Assembly (NCBI GenBank): GCA_905331475.1
Contig: CAJNYU010003505.1
Location: 149,442 to 213,441, forward strand
Length of the DNA stretch: 64,000 nucleotides
Source of the DNA: Rotaria socialis
Taxonomy: Eukaryota; Rotifera; Eurotatoria; Philodinida; Philodinidae
Direction: 5' to 3'
The notes beneath the pieces were generated by a model. It was not told where the DNA came from. It searched no databases and was given only the letters and a program-made list of their open reading frames with translations. Shown here in pieces: positions 26,155 to 39,061 of the stretch. The first letter of the stretch is position 1. The number at the start of each line of letters is the position of its first letter. Made by a program: the position numbers and the translations under genes.

Positions 26155-28829
26155 TTTTTAAACAAAATGAATTTCTTTTATTTTATGTATAAAAGTATCG
26201 AATAAAACAGAATATATATGACTATATAAACTAGGATGAACATTAATCTCGTAAAGCTATAGTATATTGATGTAGAACACAAAGAATAATCGAAAGATTA
26301 CTGATACTTACTTTTCATGGTAAAATATCACAATGGATTATTACTCAAAATGATGCTTTCACAAGAATTTTTAATTGAATCCACAGAATTATGCAGCATG
26401 CGGATTAAATGATTTCTTTTTTAATCAGAAAATAAACTATTTTCAAAAACAGGACAAAAAGAGAGAATCCTAGATGATTCTTATTTTTACAGAGCATTTC
26501 TAGCACACCCATACGATACTGAAAGCGTCGTTTGATAAGATCATTATACAACAGTAACATGAAGTTTGCTGGTTTTTTTAAATTTCACAAGTCTAGGGAA
26601 GATCAGAGTGTTAGCTTAGTGCGAGGAAATTTTACACAATCTTTCTGCTGCTCTAAATCACGAAGTTTATTAAAGCTGTCAAAACACACAATAAAATTTT
26701 GAAGCTTTTTGTGTACTCCAAAAAAATGAGTACACTCTAGATTCGGTCAGTGTGTCCGGCCGTCCGGCCGTTAACACGATAACTTTTGAAAGCCTCATCC
26801 AATTGTTATGAAATTTTGTACACAGAATGATCTCATCAATATCTCAGTCGAGTTCGAAGATGAAAGCAATCTGTGAAGAAATGGCTGAGTTATCGAAAAA
26901 GTTGTCATTATTAACCAGACCATCCCTGAGGGGGGGTACAGGGATTTTTTCAAAAAAATTTTTTTTTTACTCAGAATTATTCACAACATATATAAATCGA
27001 CTCAGTTTTTGCAGTACACGTAACAATCGGATGCGAATCCGATGTTTCCGTATTTATTTACTGTAATTTCAAAGTTCTTTGGAAATTGATTGCTTCAAGT
27101 GCTTTTACATGTTCTACTAATAGGTTTGTTGCTTAATATAAATTCCAAGGCAAACAAAATGACAATTTTATATTTATAGTTTTCCTAAGCAATACGCTTT
27201 AACATTTTTTTTAATGATATTTTAACAAATGTATGTGCCAAAAAGACAATGAGAGGGTTGCTAGTTATTTTATCACAATGAAATAGATTGTTTAAAAAGA
27301 AAAGTTAAATACCTAGGAACATATGTCAACACACAAATGGCTATTCATTTGCAATTTTTTCTAAATAAAATAGGATATAAAGTGACTGTACCGCTAGCAC
27401 TTCAATAATCTATCCGATACCATTTCATCACGAATCTTGAAACGACAAAGAATACTGTTTACTAAATATCCTGTTTTTAGAAAAACACAAAGAACACTGT
27501 GTTCTCGATCATTTTAACTACTTTGCACATATTCACCAACACTAACGGCAAATTTCTCAGTGATTACGATGTGCAGCATTTTCTAAATAATTAATCAAGA
27601 AGTCTTACGTTTTTTTCCTCAAATGTCTTCAAGCGCATATGCAAACACGGACTAATCCTCTTATTTTTCTGATTAAACTTGTATTAGCGTGGTAGCGTTC
27701 TCTAATTTCTCTTGTCAGTTTCCACAGATTCGACGACATCGCATAACGTTCCCTGTTTAATGAAAGAATGGAGGTCTTGTTAAGCTATTCATACAGGTTT
27801 CTAATTTAAGTTCTAAAGCGAGTAAATCTTAGATCGAAGCTGTGAATCGTCATAAAATCTATATCCCATTTTATTTCTTGCTCTCAGATAATACTAGGTA
27901 TGTCCATATTTCCGAAAAAAGTAAATTCCCAAATTTACAAGGGCTTTGAAAATAATAACAACAGAATCTATCGAAGGAAAAGTAACATAAATTTACTAGT
28001 GAATTCCAAAATTCTGGATAGTCAACCAGATTTTATCATAAATTAGACCGACCTCAATCAATTGCGTTTATTTCAACTATGAAACTACTTGGTGACTCGA
28101 AAGCTATAAAGTATTTCGGCAATGATCAAGTTTTAGGCAGCAATGTTTTAACTCCTCCAGAAAGAATATTCTTTGAGCATCACTCAAAAACATTTTGTGA
28201 AGCTATCGGCCAATGCAACGTTTAAAATAGTTATTCCGTACAGATGTGGCAAAGCGTTTTTTTTCTAGAACAAAGAATCTATTTTTTGTTCTAAATATCA
28301 TCAATTCTAATAGCTATGGTATCCTACGGAAAATTATAATTAAATTTTAGGAGATGTGAGCGTTACTCTTTCTTTTAGAAAAGCAGCGTTCGTCTGTTGT
28401 TATAATTAAAATCGACTGCTTAAAATCTAAGATATTAGTAATTTTGTAATTGCTGAACGCTTGAAAAACAATGAAAAATTTATTAATATTCGAGTTACTC
28501 AATTCTCCCAAACTAGACATCCATGTATTGTCAAAATAAGAAGAAAATACTACGTTCTAAATTATCATTAACTTTTATAACGAATGAGTACTTTTCAAAA
28601 TTGCAATGATGTTAAAACCAGTAAAATACCTGTGCTTTTTCGCAAATATAGTTATATCATCGTTTTCTGAAACCAAAAATGGCACTATCATCTAAAATAT
28701 GCATAGTTTTATAAATACTGAGAAGTTAAGAATATCAACGTAAAGTATGTAGTTTAAACATGAGTTTGTTGAACTTGACTATCTAGAAAAAGTTGCTACT
28801 TCCCTTAACATGTAGATGTAGACTACTTT
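26155..28829. other. Gene-free stretch with a repeat-like patch
   Basis: No gene supported. 26690-26960 has an unusual composition: GAGTACACTC, the CG-rich GTCCGGCCGTCCGGCCGTTAA, ACACGATAACTTTTGAAAG and a G-run followed by a long T-run. This looks like part of a dispersed element, but no partner end is visible in the window. The rest is AT-rich and unremarkable. Confidence 0.45.
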
Positions 28830-29391
28830 CACGAGTAGCTGCCTAATTCGACTTCGAATATAAATGCATAAAAAAACGCTTCCATGTTTTCACGCCACTG
28901 TCAGAAATAGATTTCGATTTTATAAATTATAAATTTATAAATGCAAGTTTTTCTTTCGCATTTTTGCTGAAATTAACATGGGTGTTGTTTTTTTGCACTT
29001 ATATTCGAAGTGGTAATGATTACTACATTCTCCATTTATAATCGAATTCGAATTCGAATTAGACAACTCATGTGTAGACCCGTGTATGTCCGCCTTTCAC
29101 CACGCCCAAAGTTGCTATGTTGTGCTTGTGTGTAGACCAGCGTATGTCCGCCTTTCCTCGCACCCACGCCGACACCCTCCCACCAAACCCAAAACGAAAG
29201 GAAATCTAAATCTATTCCGAACTTATAAATGGGAGTGACGTCAAATTATAAATTTATAATGTATAAAATCGAAATCTATTTCTATATCGTGAATTATAAA
29301 TGGTCGTATTTTGTTTTTCATTTATTTTCGAATTGTGAGTAGTTATTCAGATGTTAATTTATATTCGAATTCGAACTAGGCATCTCATGAC
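28830..29391. mobile_element. Foldback element with nested inverted arms
   Basis: Outer arms: 28831-28864 (TGCCTAATTCGACTTCGAAT...) and 29358-29390 (ATTCGAATTCGAACTAGGCA...) are inverted copies. Inner arms: 28903-28940 (GAAATAGATTTCGATTTTAT...) and 29246-29284 (ATAAAATCGAAATCTATTTC) are also inverted copies. Between them, two direct copies of a GTGTAGACC..CGTATGTCCGCCTTTC unit sit at about 29072 and 29130. No coding capacity. It fits a MITE or foldback family. Confidence 0.7.
29072..29157 (+). repeat. Two 58-bp-period direct repeats
   Basis: GTGTAGACCCGTGTATGTCC and GTGTAGACCAGCGTATGTCC, each followed by GCCTTTC, start 58 bp apart inside the foldback element; this patch is clearly richer in GC than its surroundings. 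Confidence 0.75.
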
Positions 29392-30101
29392 TTTCACGAT
29401 TCCTTAATAACGTATGACGTTACAGAAATTTTATGCAGAAACTCGTTCATTTCAATTTTGTACCCCACGAATATCTACATTGAGTGCACACATACATTTT
29501 CTATTGATTTCTGAATTTTTAAATTAATTACATCAATTGCGAGGATTGGTTTGGAACATGAAGGTTTTTATTATTCGTACACATATCTGCTCATCTAGGT
29601 ATGGATTCCATTTTTCTGGTGGTTTCCTAGTAATTACTGATTTTTAGTATAAATAGCTTTCGAATAGATGACTTTAGAAAATCATTTTTGTAGTCTGAGA
29701 GGTTTTGAGCATACGATTTCGATTGCTTGGGCAAGTATAATAGTAAACTACGCATTTGCTTACTTGCATGCATAACTGTTTCTGTGAAAGCGGTTTCTGA
29801 AAAGTTCATTCTCATGACAGAAATCTACCGTTTAATTAGAGAATGTGAACCCTATTATCAATTATCATACATGCGAGTGAGTAAAACAAAAATGAGTTCA
29901 AGAAACGTGGGGATAACTATTAAGAGATATCATTGTCTTATTTTATGATATTTTCCTCAGGACCATGCTTTGTTACCGATATTCATTTGCCATGCAATTA
30001 TTTTAGGATGATCTGATTTCTTGTTTTCATTGCATTTTTAAGTGTTTATTGAATACAATGTTCTTAAAGTTCCTATGATACGCAAATGTCTGTCACAACT
30101 A
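29392..30101. other. Intergenic, no gene seen
   Basis: Lies between two inverted-repeat elements; small open stretches on both strands near 29630-29950 overlap each other and show no domain. Confidence 0.4.
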
Positions 30102-30435
30102 GGGCATCCAGCTTAGCATTAACGTTGAATTGATTAATGCTGTATTTGATGCTTTTATATTAAGATTAAGAAAATAATTTGATGATTTTATATTAGACAT
30201 AAAAGTTTAATTTGATGTTTTGGCATTAGTATGAAATAGCCTTTAACCTGATGTTAACATTTATCTTTTCTTAAAATAGAAAAACACTGTTCTGTTGTAG
30301 AAAATATATGTTTTACCAGTAGGCTAACACTTATTTAATACTAATACAAAAGTATTAATTAAATTTTTTGAATCGTAATGCAAAAGAATTAAAAGTAGCG
30401 TCAGCTAATTCAACACTAATGCTAAGCCGACACCC
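30102..30435. mobile_element. MITE-like element with about 45-bp inverted ends
   Basis: The left end GGGCATCCAGCTTAGCATTA (30102) matches the reverse complement of the right end, GGGTGTCGGCTTAGCATTAG (from 30435 inward), and similarity continues through GTTGAATT. The 334-bp body is AT-rich and non-coding. Target duplication is not obvious. Confidence 0.7.
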
Positions 30436-31171
30436 ATGATCACAATATATGCGTCGTAAAATTTTTGCCTTTGGTAAAGCAAAAACAACAAACTGTTATT
30501 TCTGCATCGAACAGTAAATCCTATCTTCTATGCGAATTAAGAAAAAATGAAAATGAAATTCGAAGTCGATTCCCGGCATTCATCATTTGCTTTTTTATCA
30601 GGTCGTAGTTAGTTCAGTTGAACACTTCATATTTTCGAGGATTTGCTAACTCCTATCTTTCACGTATACCAACTTATCCGTTTGAAATTAGTTTCTACTT
30701 TTACTGCGACTGAACTAAGCAGTGTATTCTAATATCATTTCAGTTGAACACTGCAAAATATGCATTCGAATGAGATTGTGTGATATTCATGTGCATTGCT
30801 ATTTAGAAAACTCTTTGAGATAACCCTCCGTGTTTATCCATAAAACTCATGAACCTATATGGAGCTTGAGCGTCGATAAATTTTAAGGTCAAAGCCCACA
30901 TGCTTACCCAGTCTAATACGTACATCTGCCACTAAGGCTATAACGCAACTCACATGTGATATTATATACATTAGTTTTTTGCTAAAATTGAAACTCTGCC
31001 AATTGTTAATACAAGCAATCTTGAATATTTTAAAGTTTTATACTGTTTTATTTTCACATCGATCGAAAGCACCATCAAGATAAATCAATAATAGATACCT
31101 CCCGCAAATAATTTTATTCCTGGAACGTTTCTCCAAGGTCACCGTTTACAACACAAGCCATACTGAATGCT
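30436..31171. other. Intergenic, no gene seen
   Basis: AT-rich sequence upstream of the receptor pseudogene. Nothing recognisable was found. Confidence 0.4.
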
Positions 31172-32242
31172 ATGCATATGTACATCATATGTACATTCTC
31201 GATTATTTTAATAGTTGATGTTGTAGACAACGCTTCTAATATTATTGTATTTATTACTATAAACAAGTTTCGAAAATATCCTGGTACATTTTATATTATT
31301 GCTGAATCAATTCTTAATCTCATTATTTTCTTTTTTGGCACTGCTTTACGTAATTTCCCATCGGAACGAATACATTTTTTTGGTGTAAGATACGAAATCC
31401 TATTTTTCAATGTTTTGCACTGATGGTTGTATCTTTGGTTAATTTCCAAGTGATTGATCAATATTTCTCTACGAGTTTTGTGATTCTCTTGTGCGACAAT
31501 GGAGTACTGTTAAATTAGGGAAATATCTCACTGTAATTGCGGCCATCACATTATGTTTCTATAATATTCCGTTTGCTAAGTTAATTTTTTTTTGATACTA
31601 AAATCACATTTGGTTGTGTTTTTACCAAAATTGAAATCGTTCGATACAACTTATTTTTTCATCTGATCATTCTCCATGGAATTTTACCAATGAGTGTAGC
31701 GTCAATGCTCAGCATATCAGCGTATCGAAATGTTCGATGAATTCATCGACGACAAATAAGCAATAGGCAGCGACGAATCAATCAACAACTTACTGCTATG
31801 ATTCTTGCTCGAGTAGTACCTTTTGTTATTTACTTTGTGCCTTATATTGTTCACGCGTTTTACACAATGCATGCATCACATCATACAAATCTTTCACCTC
31901 GTGTAGCAATTGAACTACTCGTTACAGCCATTAACATCTCACTAAGCTATCTGAATGTTTCAGTATGTTATTTAGGCTTTTGCTGTAATTTATTTGATCT
32001 GAAATATGATAAACTTTTTCTAGGGTACATTTTATGCATATTTAATCGCATCGGCACGATTTCGTCGTCAAACAAAATATGTTTTGTTAAAGCAGCGCTT
32101 TAAATGCTTTTGGCCAATATCTGAAAACTTCGGTCGACCATATACATATATGAACAATCAAGTGATACTTAATAAACAGATAATGCCCATTAAATTCTCG
32201 ACAATGAGTAAAAAGATGATTGTGAATAAATATATTAATTAG
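31172..32242 (+). pseudogene. Broken rhodopsin-like receptor (paralogue of the 36.7-kb gene)
   Basis: Translated pieces track the intact receptor at 36654-37728 from TM1 to the C-terminus: KFRKYPGTFYIIAESILNL, then in another frame VNFQVIDQYFS, IILHGILPMSVA and AYRNVR, and after that RRINQQLTAMILARVV. Breaks: a frame change at about 31365-31430 and another at about 31480-31600, and an in-frame TGA at about 31739 where the intact gene has CGA (Arg), a C-to-T change. The last intron (donor GTATGT, acceptor TTTTTCTAG, phase 0) is conserved with the intact gene and leads to GTFYAYLIASARFRRQTKYV and a TAG at 32240-32242. Confidence 0.85.
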
Positions 32243-35200
32243 ATAAATGAATACATTTTTAAGTTTAAATTAACTTATCAATCCAGATAATAAAATTGTC
32301 TTAAATTAGTTTCAAACAGGTACACAAATTGCCAGACTATCTCCTGTCTTATAATGATAGCTTAGCAGCTAGTGTCAAGTCGAGACAGTGCAATGATTTA
32401 ATCCAAACTTCACATTCGCTGAAAAAAAGGGTGTTATAATAAACCTTCTTCAATTCTATGAAATGTTTTTTTTCTAGAAGTTAAAAAGGGTTTAGTCGGA
32501 AAGCCTGAACCTTTTTTGGGTTTCTGTACTTGTTGAATAGAACCACAAAAAGGTTCAGAAAATGGTATTCAAATCTAGGATCTTAATACGGTTCAGTATG
32601 GCAATTTTTTTAGAGAATGGCAATGTATCAATTTCAGTGTTTGAAAAACAGTTGAGATTTGATATCGTAAACCAGATCTTCAATTATGATGTCGCTGTGC
32701 GTTTTACCGCGCAAACTATGCTCTATCCATCGGTGAAGAAATTAGGCTGTTAACACATTTTGTTCGAATACAGCATGCTTTGGCATTTGTGCGGATATTT
32801 TTGCATCGTAGGCTAGTGGTATCAGTTTTAATACAACATGTACAATCAATGTTTAATTGTATGCGGATGCAAATGCATTGGTCTATGATTTGAATTCAGT
32901 GTGCCTTGGTTTTTTTGTGAAAACTCTGCATGTGAATCAACGATAACTGTTGTTAGTTTGTACAATTAAGACATGATTGTTCAGTCTAATTGGCCACTAG
33001 CAAGCGGATTTAAAGTTTCATCTTCATATCAACTGTGCACATCAGTTATGAAGTGTTTAAAATCAACAAATGCTCACAGTTGATTGATAAAACAGCATGA
33101 TTTTCGTTTGAGAGTCATGTTATTTTTAATGTTTTACCGAAGCATCAGACTGAAACATATTATTTCACACGAGGAGAAAGATTCCGTTTGTGCTTGGATT
33201 GCTTTTTTAATATATATGTAGATATGCGTGTTTATATTATTAAATGCTCCTTTTTCATGATAATAATTCCAAGAAGTTTTTCTAATAGCAGGATGTACTT
33301 CCATACAATTAGAGTAATTGCGTTGAGAAACTTCTATATCTTTTTCACGTTCTCTTTCATAGTAATTTAGTATTTTATTTTGCTTCGTTGAGTTCTCTTT
33401 ACAGGCATACACAACAGAAGCAAACCTTTCTCCCTTCGGCCTTTCTGGCTTGCTATTCCGGCAGATCATATATATGCAGATATATCAAGTGACATGCAGG
33501 TTGCGCTAAGTGTGCGCACTATTGTGGAAACAAATTATATTATCATACTTTTCTTTTTATAGAGCATCATCCCTGCGTGAGATAGATATTCATTTTTTTC
33601 GAACAACTGTGTTGATTTCCCATGTTTTAATTTTACTATTGTTTATTAGCGACTTTTTATGTTAATGAATACATTGCAATTTCTTTTCCAAACGATGAGA
33701 AACACAAATTTTCAAAATAGCTGCTATAATATTTGATAATAGCAAAACCTTGATGTCATTTTAAGCTACACTATAGTGATACAAAACTGTTGATCGGAAT
33801 AATGCCTATAAGATTTATCTAAACATAATTCTTTTTTTGCTCGGTTATATTTGCAAACATTACATTATATGCAAACTCATGGATTTAACTAAGGAAGAAA
33901 AATTTTCTCTGACGTCAGAGGAAAAATAAATCTTAGAGTAACGTTATAAATGCTGTTTTCATACTTCTTAAAAGTTTTCGGAGAGTACAGGAGTGTTAAT
34001 GGTGTCAGAGAAGCTAGTTTTTGATGATTTGTTTCATAATTAACAATTTTTCACAAGATACAAAATAAACTAGAAAATCTGTTGTTTTTCAGATTAAGAT
34101 AGGGTGAAGATATTTGAGTTAAATAATTTTTTTCTTTTTTGAACTAATTTATACTTTCATTTCTGGTCTATTTTTATAAAAGTACTTCTCTCCTTTTTCT
34201 ATTCATTGAGATTCACATTTTCGAGGAAAAAATAAAAAGCTGAAAGAAAAGAAGAAATTAAATTATAATAAACTATTGTTCGTATTACACGCAGATAATA
34301 CGCCAATCCTTCACATAATGAAACAGACAACACTATAACCAGATTCAAATGACACTCGTTACTTTGAGCTTTCCTCGCATTTCCTTTCTAAAAATAATGA
34401 AGCGAGAAATTTAAAAAAATAGATACTTTTTCGTTGTAAAAAGTAATCAAGTTATCATGACTTCCACCTACTGTAGAGATTGCTATTTATTTTAATGAAA
34501 GGAAGTAAGAGCTAGTTGTCACACTAATTTCTATTCTAGAAATCCTCCCATTGCTTTCCGCAAATAGAACAATGACAGAATACTTTCTTTATGACAATAA
34601 AATAGAGCAGCATTTATCTTGAATAAACTTAATAATATTACATGTATTTAAGAAACTTTTCTGTTAATTTAAAAACTTTCAAACCCATACAGTACTAGTC
34701 GGCTCACCTTAGAGGAAACAGTTTTGCCGATATTGGCACATATAGTCAAATAGATCTTATCAAGTTATACTGAAGTAAGTGTTATTATTCATATTTTCTG
34801 ACGAATTTTTATTGAGAAAATTTCATGAAACATATTTGTCCACAAATAACCTCACAATCATAAAGAGGTTTGAAATTTTTTTTCTACTATGTTATAATAT
34901 TTTCATATGTTTCTCGCTGATTTTATCTTTCTGAAACATTTTATTGTAAACTGTTGGAAACGTTTTCTGTGGAAAAGAACGAGCTCATATAGCAAGAAAA
35001 TGAAACTGGTTCTTGATTACTAGTAACGCGAGTGGAGCTGTTGATAGATTTGAAGATATTTGGAAGAGTATCAATCAAACACATCAAGTATTGATGAACA
35101 ATGTTGCTTTTAACGTAATAAAGGCTCTCTTCTATATGTTAAAACAGTTATGCATACGTTTCAGATACCATCGTTTTTTTCTTTAGTAATAAAAAAGTTT

Positions 35201-36653
35201 CCTATACCAGTAGCAACAATTACAGCAAGTGTTAAAGTTATGTTCGTATTTAGCAGCTTTTATAAATATATGGCAAGTTAGGCATTAGCTCAAAATACAG
35301 TTTCGAGACACATATTTAGTTTAACAAAATATATTTGTCTCGATTTTTAGGTTTTGAGCTTATTCTTAAACTATTCTTTATGTTGTTGGCAAAATGAGAA
35401 ATAGTGATACAATGGAAACAGGCATTTTTAGTATAGCCATCGACATCCTAACATACTCAAAATCTAAAGAAAGCAACCAGTCTATCGAAAGCGCATGCTT
35501 AATTATTTTGATAATTCCATGACAGATATATTCATTTTTTTATGAATATTCAATATATTTGCTACGCGATGCTTCTTTCAAAATTTCAGTGAGTTGTTAT
35601 TTGTAAAAACTTTGCAAATATATTCTCTTTTAAGGGCCTTTTAATATCTGAAAACAATGAGAGGTTACTTTGTTCTTTGCAAATTACATAATAGAATAGC
35701 TTTGCTCAATTACCGTAGTCGTATATTAACAATGTAAGCATTTTTCTAGGAAATTTTCATTTTATTTGCCGATAATCATTGAAATTGGTGGAAGAAAAAA
35801 CATTGCTATACTTTCAGTAACTATAGCAATTTTCACCGAAGGCTAAGTGATTTTCGTATTTTTCCACCCGACGCTTCGACAGAGACAGTTTCTAGATAAG
35901 ATTTGTTACATTTCAAATATTCATACCCTTTAGACATTGTGCCAATACCTATTTTGCGCATAATTCGGACATGAACTCATGTATAGACATTCATTTTGTT
36001 AACTGGGGATATTTTCGATGTAGCTTACTACAAGATTCAAAATCCAAGGCGTTGCACAGTAAGAATATTTTTTCTCTAACTAATTTAAAATAAATAAGGC
36101 AAATTATAGAGGGACCAATATACATGTTTTTCAGTAGATGCTTATAAATCTAGAGGAGAATTATTTTTCTACACTGTACGACTTCATAAATTTGCTAAAA
36201 TTAATAAAAAAAAAACATTTCAGACGGCTGCATATTTTGACTAATTACAAAGCTTGATTAAATTTCATAAATATTCTCAACGACGACTCCGTGAACGTAG
36301 ATGACAAAATAAAAATAAGTTCAAGATGTTCTTTGTCATAGATGGTAGATCGTATTAAATAAATGTGTGGCATCGAGCTGCACATGCTATAATAGAGAAC
36401 AGAAATTCAGAATTAAGACTCTGGCATAATATCATACCCCCCTCCGTCTCATGTCAGTTTTCATATTAAATTTCAGTCATTTCTAAAATTAGAATCTTAC
36501 TCTCAATAGTTTTTGTGCTGCAACATTAATAATTTTTCGTATCATCTGTTGATGTTTTCATGTTTGAGATTTTCTTTTTCCATATTCATTGTTGAAATCA
36601 ATACCACCCAACAAATATATTAACGATTCGTTACATTTCTACATCTTCTCATA
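32243..36653. other. Long AT-rich intergenic stretch
   Basis: About 4.4 kb with no coding exon, RNA gene or element end that I could support. Open stretches at 32562-32753 and 33134-33469 have no domain and the latter overlaps an opposing one. A CCCCCCTCCG patch at about 36436-36447 is the only compositional break. Confidence 0.45.
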
Positions 36654-37728
36654 ATGTCATCAGTTACAGTACAAAACATAGTGGATGTTACTCAGCTGTA
36701 CAACATATACGCATTTTCAATTATTTCTCTACTCGGACATATTGGAAATATTTGTAATATTATTATTTTTACCAACCTGAAAAAGTTCCGAGAATATCCT
36801 AGCTCTTTCTATATTATTGCTGAGTCAATTGTTGATCTCGGTATTCTATCTCTTGGTGCCAACTTACGAGTTCTTGATCAAATATTTAAATTTCAGTCAG
36901 GTCCAATAAATTTGCTATGGTGCAAATTCAGACAACCAATCATTCAATGGTGTACGAATATGTTTCTATGTTTGGTTAATTTCGCAGTCATCGATCAATA
37001 TTTATCTACAAATTTTAGACCCCACTGGAGGCAATGGAGCACTGTTAGATTAGGGAAATATCTCATTGCAATTGCAGCTATTGCTTCGTTTTTCTACAAC
37101 ATACTATTCGTCATCTTTTACAAAACCAAAGTTCAATTTGGGTGTTCGATCACTGATGTGGGGATGACTCGATACTACTCATATTTTCATTTGATCATTC
37201 TACAAGGAATTCTACCGATGTCTATAGCATTCATATTTAGTATATGGGCCTACCGCAATGTTCGACGAATTCATCGACAACAACTGAGTAATACTCGACG
37301 ACGAATGGATCAACAGTTTACAGCTATGATTCTTGCTAGAGTGATAGTGTTTGTTCTTTCTCTTGCATTTTATGTTGCTCAAAACTTTTACACAATGAAT
37401 ATACAGAATCATCTCTATCAAGGACTTTCAGCGGCCGTTGGACTATTGGTCACAAGCATCAGTATCTCTATTAGCTATATGAATGTTGCGGTATGCTATT
37501 TAGGTTTTTGTCTTCATTTTTTCATACTCATTAATGTTCACAAATTTCTAGAGCTTATTTTATGTATACTTGATTGCATCGATGCGATTCCGTCGTCAAG
37601 CAAAATATATTTTGATGAAAAAGTGTTCACAATATTGTCGATGGATTCCAGAAAAACTTCATCTGTTTAGTATGAATAATCAAGTAGTGCCAACCATGAA
37701 TACTGTACCAGACTATATGGATGAATGA
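36654..37728 (+). CDS. Rhodopsin-like (class A) G-protein-coupled receptor, neuropeptide type
   Basis: Two exons, 36654-37490 and 37552-37728 (phase 0 intron, donor GTATGC, acceptor TTTCTAG); 337 aa. Seven membrane spans are visible: TM1 with GHIGNICN (G31, N32), TM2 with YIIAESIVDLG, TM3 after W-C90 (disulphide cysteine) ending VIDQY (114-116, replacing DRY), extracellular C164 (FGCSI), TM5 with ILPMS, TM6 and TM7 ending ISYMNV; the cytoplasmic tail begins after YLIASMRFRRQAKY in exon 2. This fits the divergent FMRFamide/neuropeptide-like receptors expanded in rotifers; ligand unknown. Without splicing the frame stays open to 37670 and yields a different tail. A broken paralogue lies 4.5 kb upstream in the same orientation. 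Confidence 0.85.
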
Positions 37729-37960
37729 AGCTCACCATTGATATCATCATGAACGAATAGATTTTTCAGTTCTACAAAAACAATTTCCGTGTTCTTTGAT
37801 CTCAACGCAAGAACGAGTTGATTATGTGAAATTTTTTTCAAATCCATCTGTAAAATAAAAGAAGACAGTGACATAAAAGAAAAATAAATATATCATTGTA
37901 CTTAGGTTTGACCAAAAGTTCTGCAATTTAAAATAAAAAGGAAAAGGAAAAGTTCGAGTT

Positions 37961-38895
37961 TTATTTTATTAAATGTTGAAAATAGTCCCCATGATTATTC
38001 ATACAAAGTTCCATCCTTTCTAACAGTTTGCCAAAAGGTTTTTTATATTCGTTTTCTGGAATATTTTTTACCGCTTTGGATACCGCACAAGTTAATGATT
38101 TTTTATTTGTTTGATCGATTAAATTATGCTTGATGCAATCATTTAGTCAATAATCACACGGTGCAATGTCAAGTGAATATGGTGGATGTGCCATTATATT
38201 GATACCTTCTTCTGTTAAATAATTAATAACGTCAGAATGAATATGGGGTCGAGCATTGTCGTGAAGCAATTTGATACCTTTTGTGCCTGCTGATTTTCTT
38301 TGTTTCCATATTTCCTTGGCAACAGAATTGGGGAAATTTTCAATATAGTAGTTGTGATCTACAGTCTTGCCTTCATCAACACAATGTATAAGAGCAGGAT
38401 CATTTGATTTAAAGAAAATAGAAAATAATTTTTTAGTTCAAATTTGCTTCGACGGATTACAGTAATTGGGGATTCACCTTCGCCAACCCAGCTTGCGCTC
38501 TTTGACTTGCGATGAATCTGCCTATGGTAAATCCACGTTTCATCATCTGTTATAATATCACATAATTGCCAGGAACCATTTTTAAATTTCGCCAAATTTT
38601 CACGACAAAGTTTAACTCGTTGTTGTTTTTGTTGATCAGTTAGTTGATGCGGTACCCAACGAGATGTAACATTTTTCATCTTGAGATAGTCGTGGATAAT
38701 TCGTTCTATTGTACCATGAGAGAGAGAGTCTCAGCTATAATTTAATCATAAGTTGAATGTAGATCATTGCTCATAACTTGTCGAACCAGTTCAATATTTT
38801 CATCTGTAAGTTTGGATACTATTGGACGACCAGATCGAGAATCATCATTGACATCTTCTCTTCCTTCACGAAAACGTTTTGTTCCTCTTGTAACC
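37961..38895 (-). pseudogene. Mariner transposase remnant
   Basis: On the minus strand, the C-terminal two-thirds of a mariner transposase. Catalytic signatures are readable: ITDDETWIYHRQ (first Asp), LLHDNARPH (second Asp) and AHPPYSLDIAPCDY (third Asp, DD34D type), ending NNHGDYFQHLIK and TAA at 37961. It is inactivated: Trp after APCDY is replaced by TGA at about 38140-38145, a frameshift lies near 38420-38445 (KFELKN to the LIHCVDEGK frame), and the N-terminal DNA-binding part is cut off at about 38895. A possible leftover start, MEGCEL, is readable near 39870 beyond the insertion. Confidence 0.88.
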
Positions 38896-39061
38896 ATGGG
38901 CGGCGCAAGCTAAAGTTTCTAGGGGTAGCAATAAGTTTATTAAACCGATAATGTTTAATCAATTTTCTATGTGCCAAAGAAATAGTTTTGCATCAAATAG
39001 CAAACAATAAAAGCAAACCTTTTTACAGAAATTGCTAGAAAAATCGCTTACGGCTTCTACT

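Noticed and set aside
33134-33469. 111-codon minus-strand frame
   Set aside because: No domain, overlaps an opposing frame and includes a YIYIYI microsatellite-like run.
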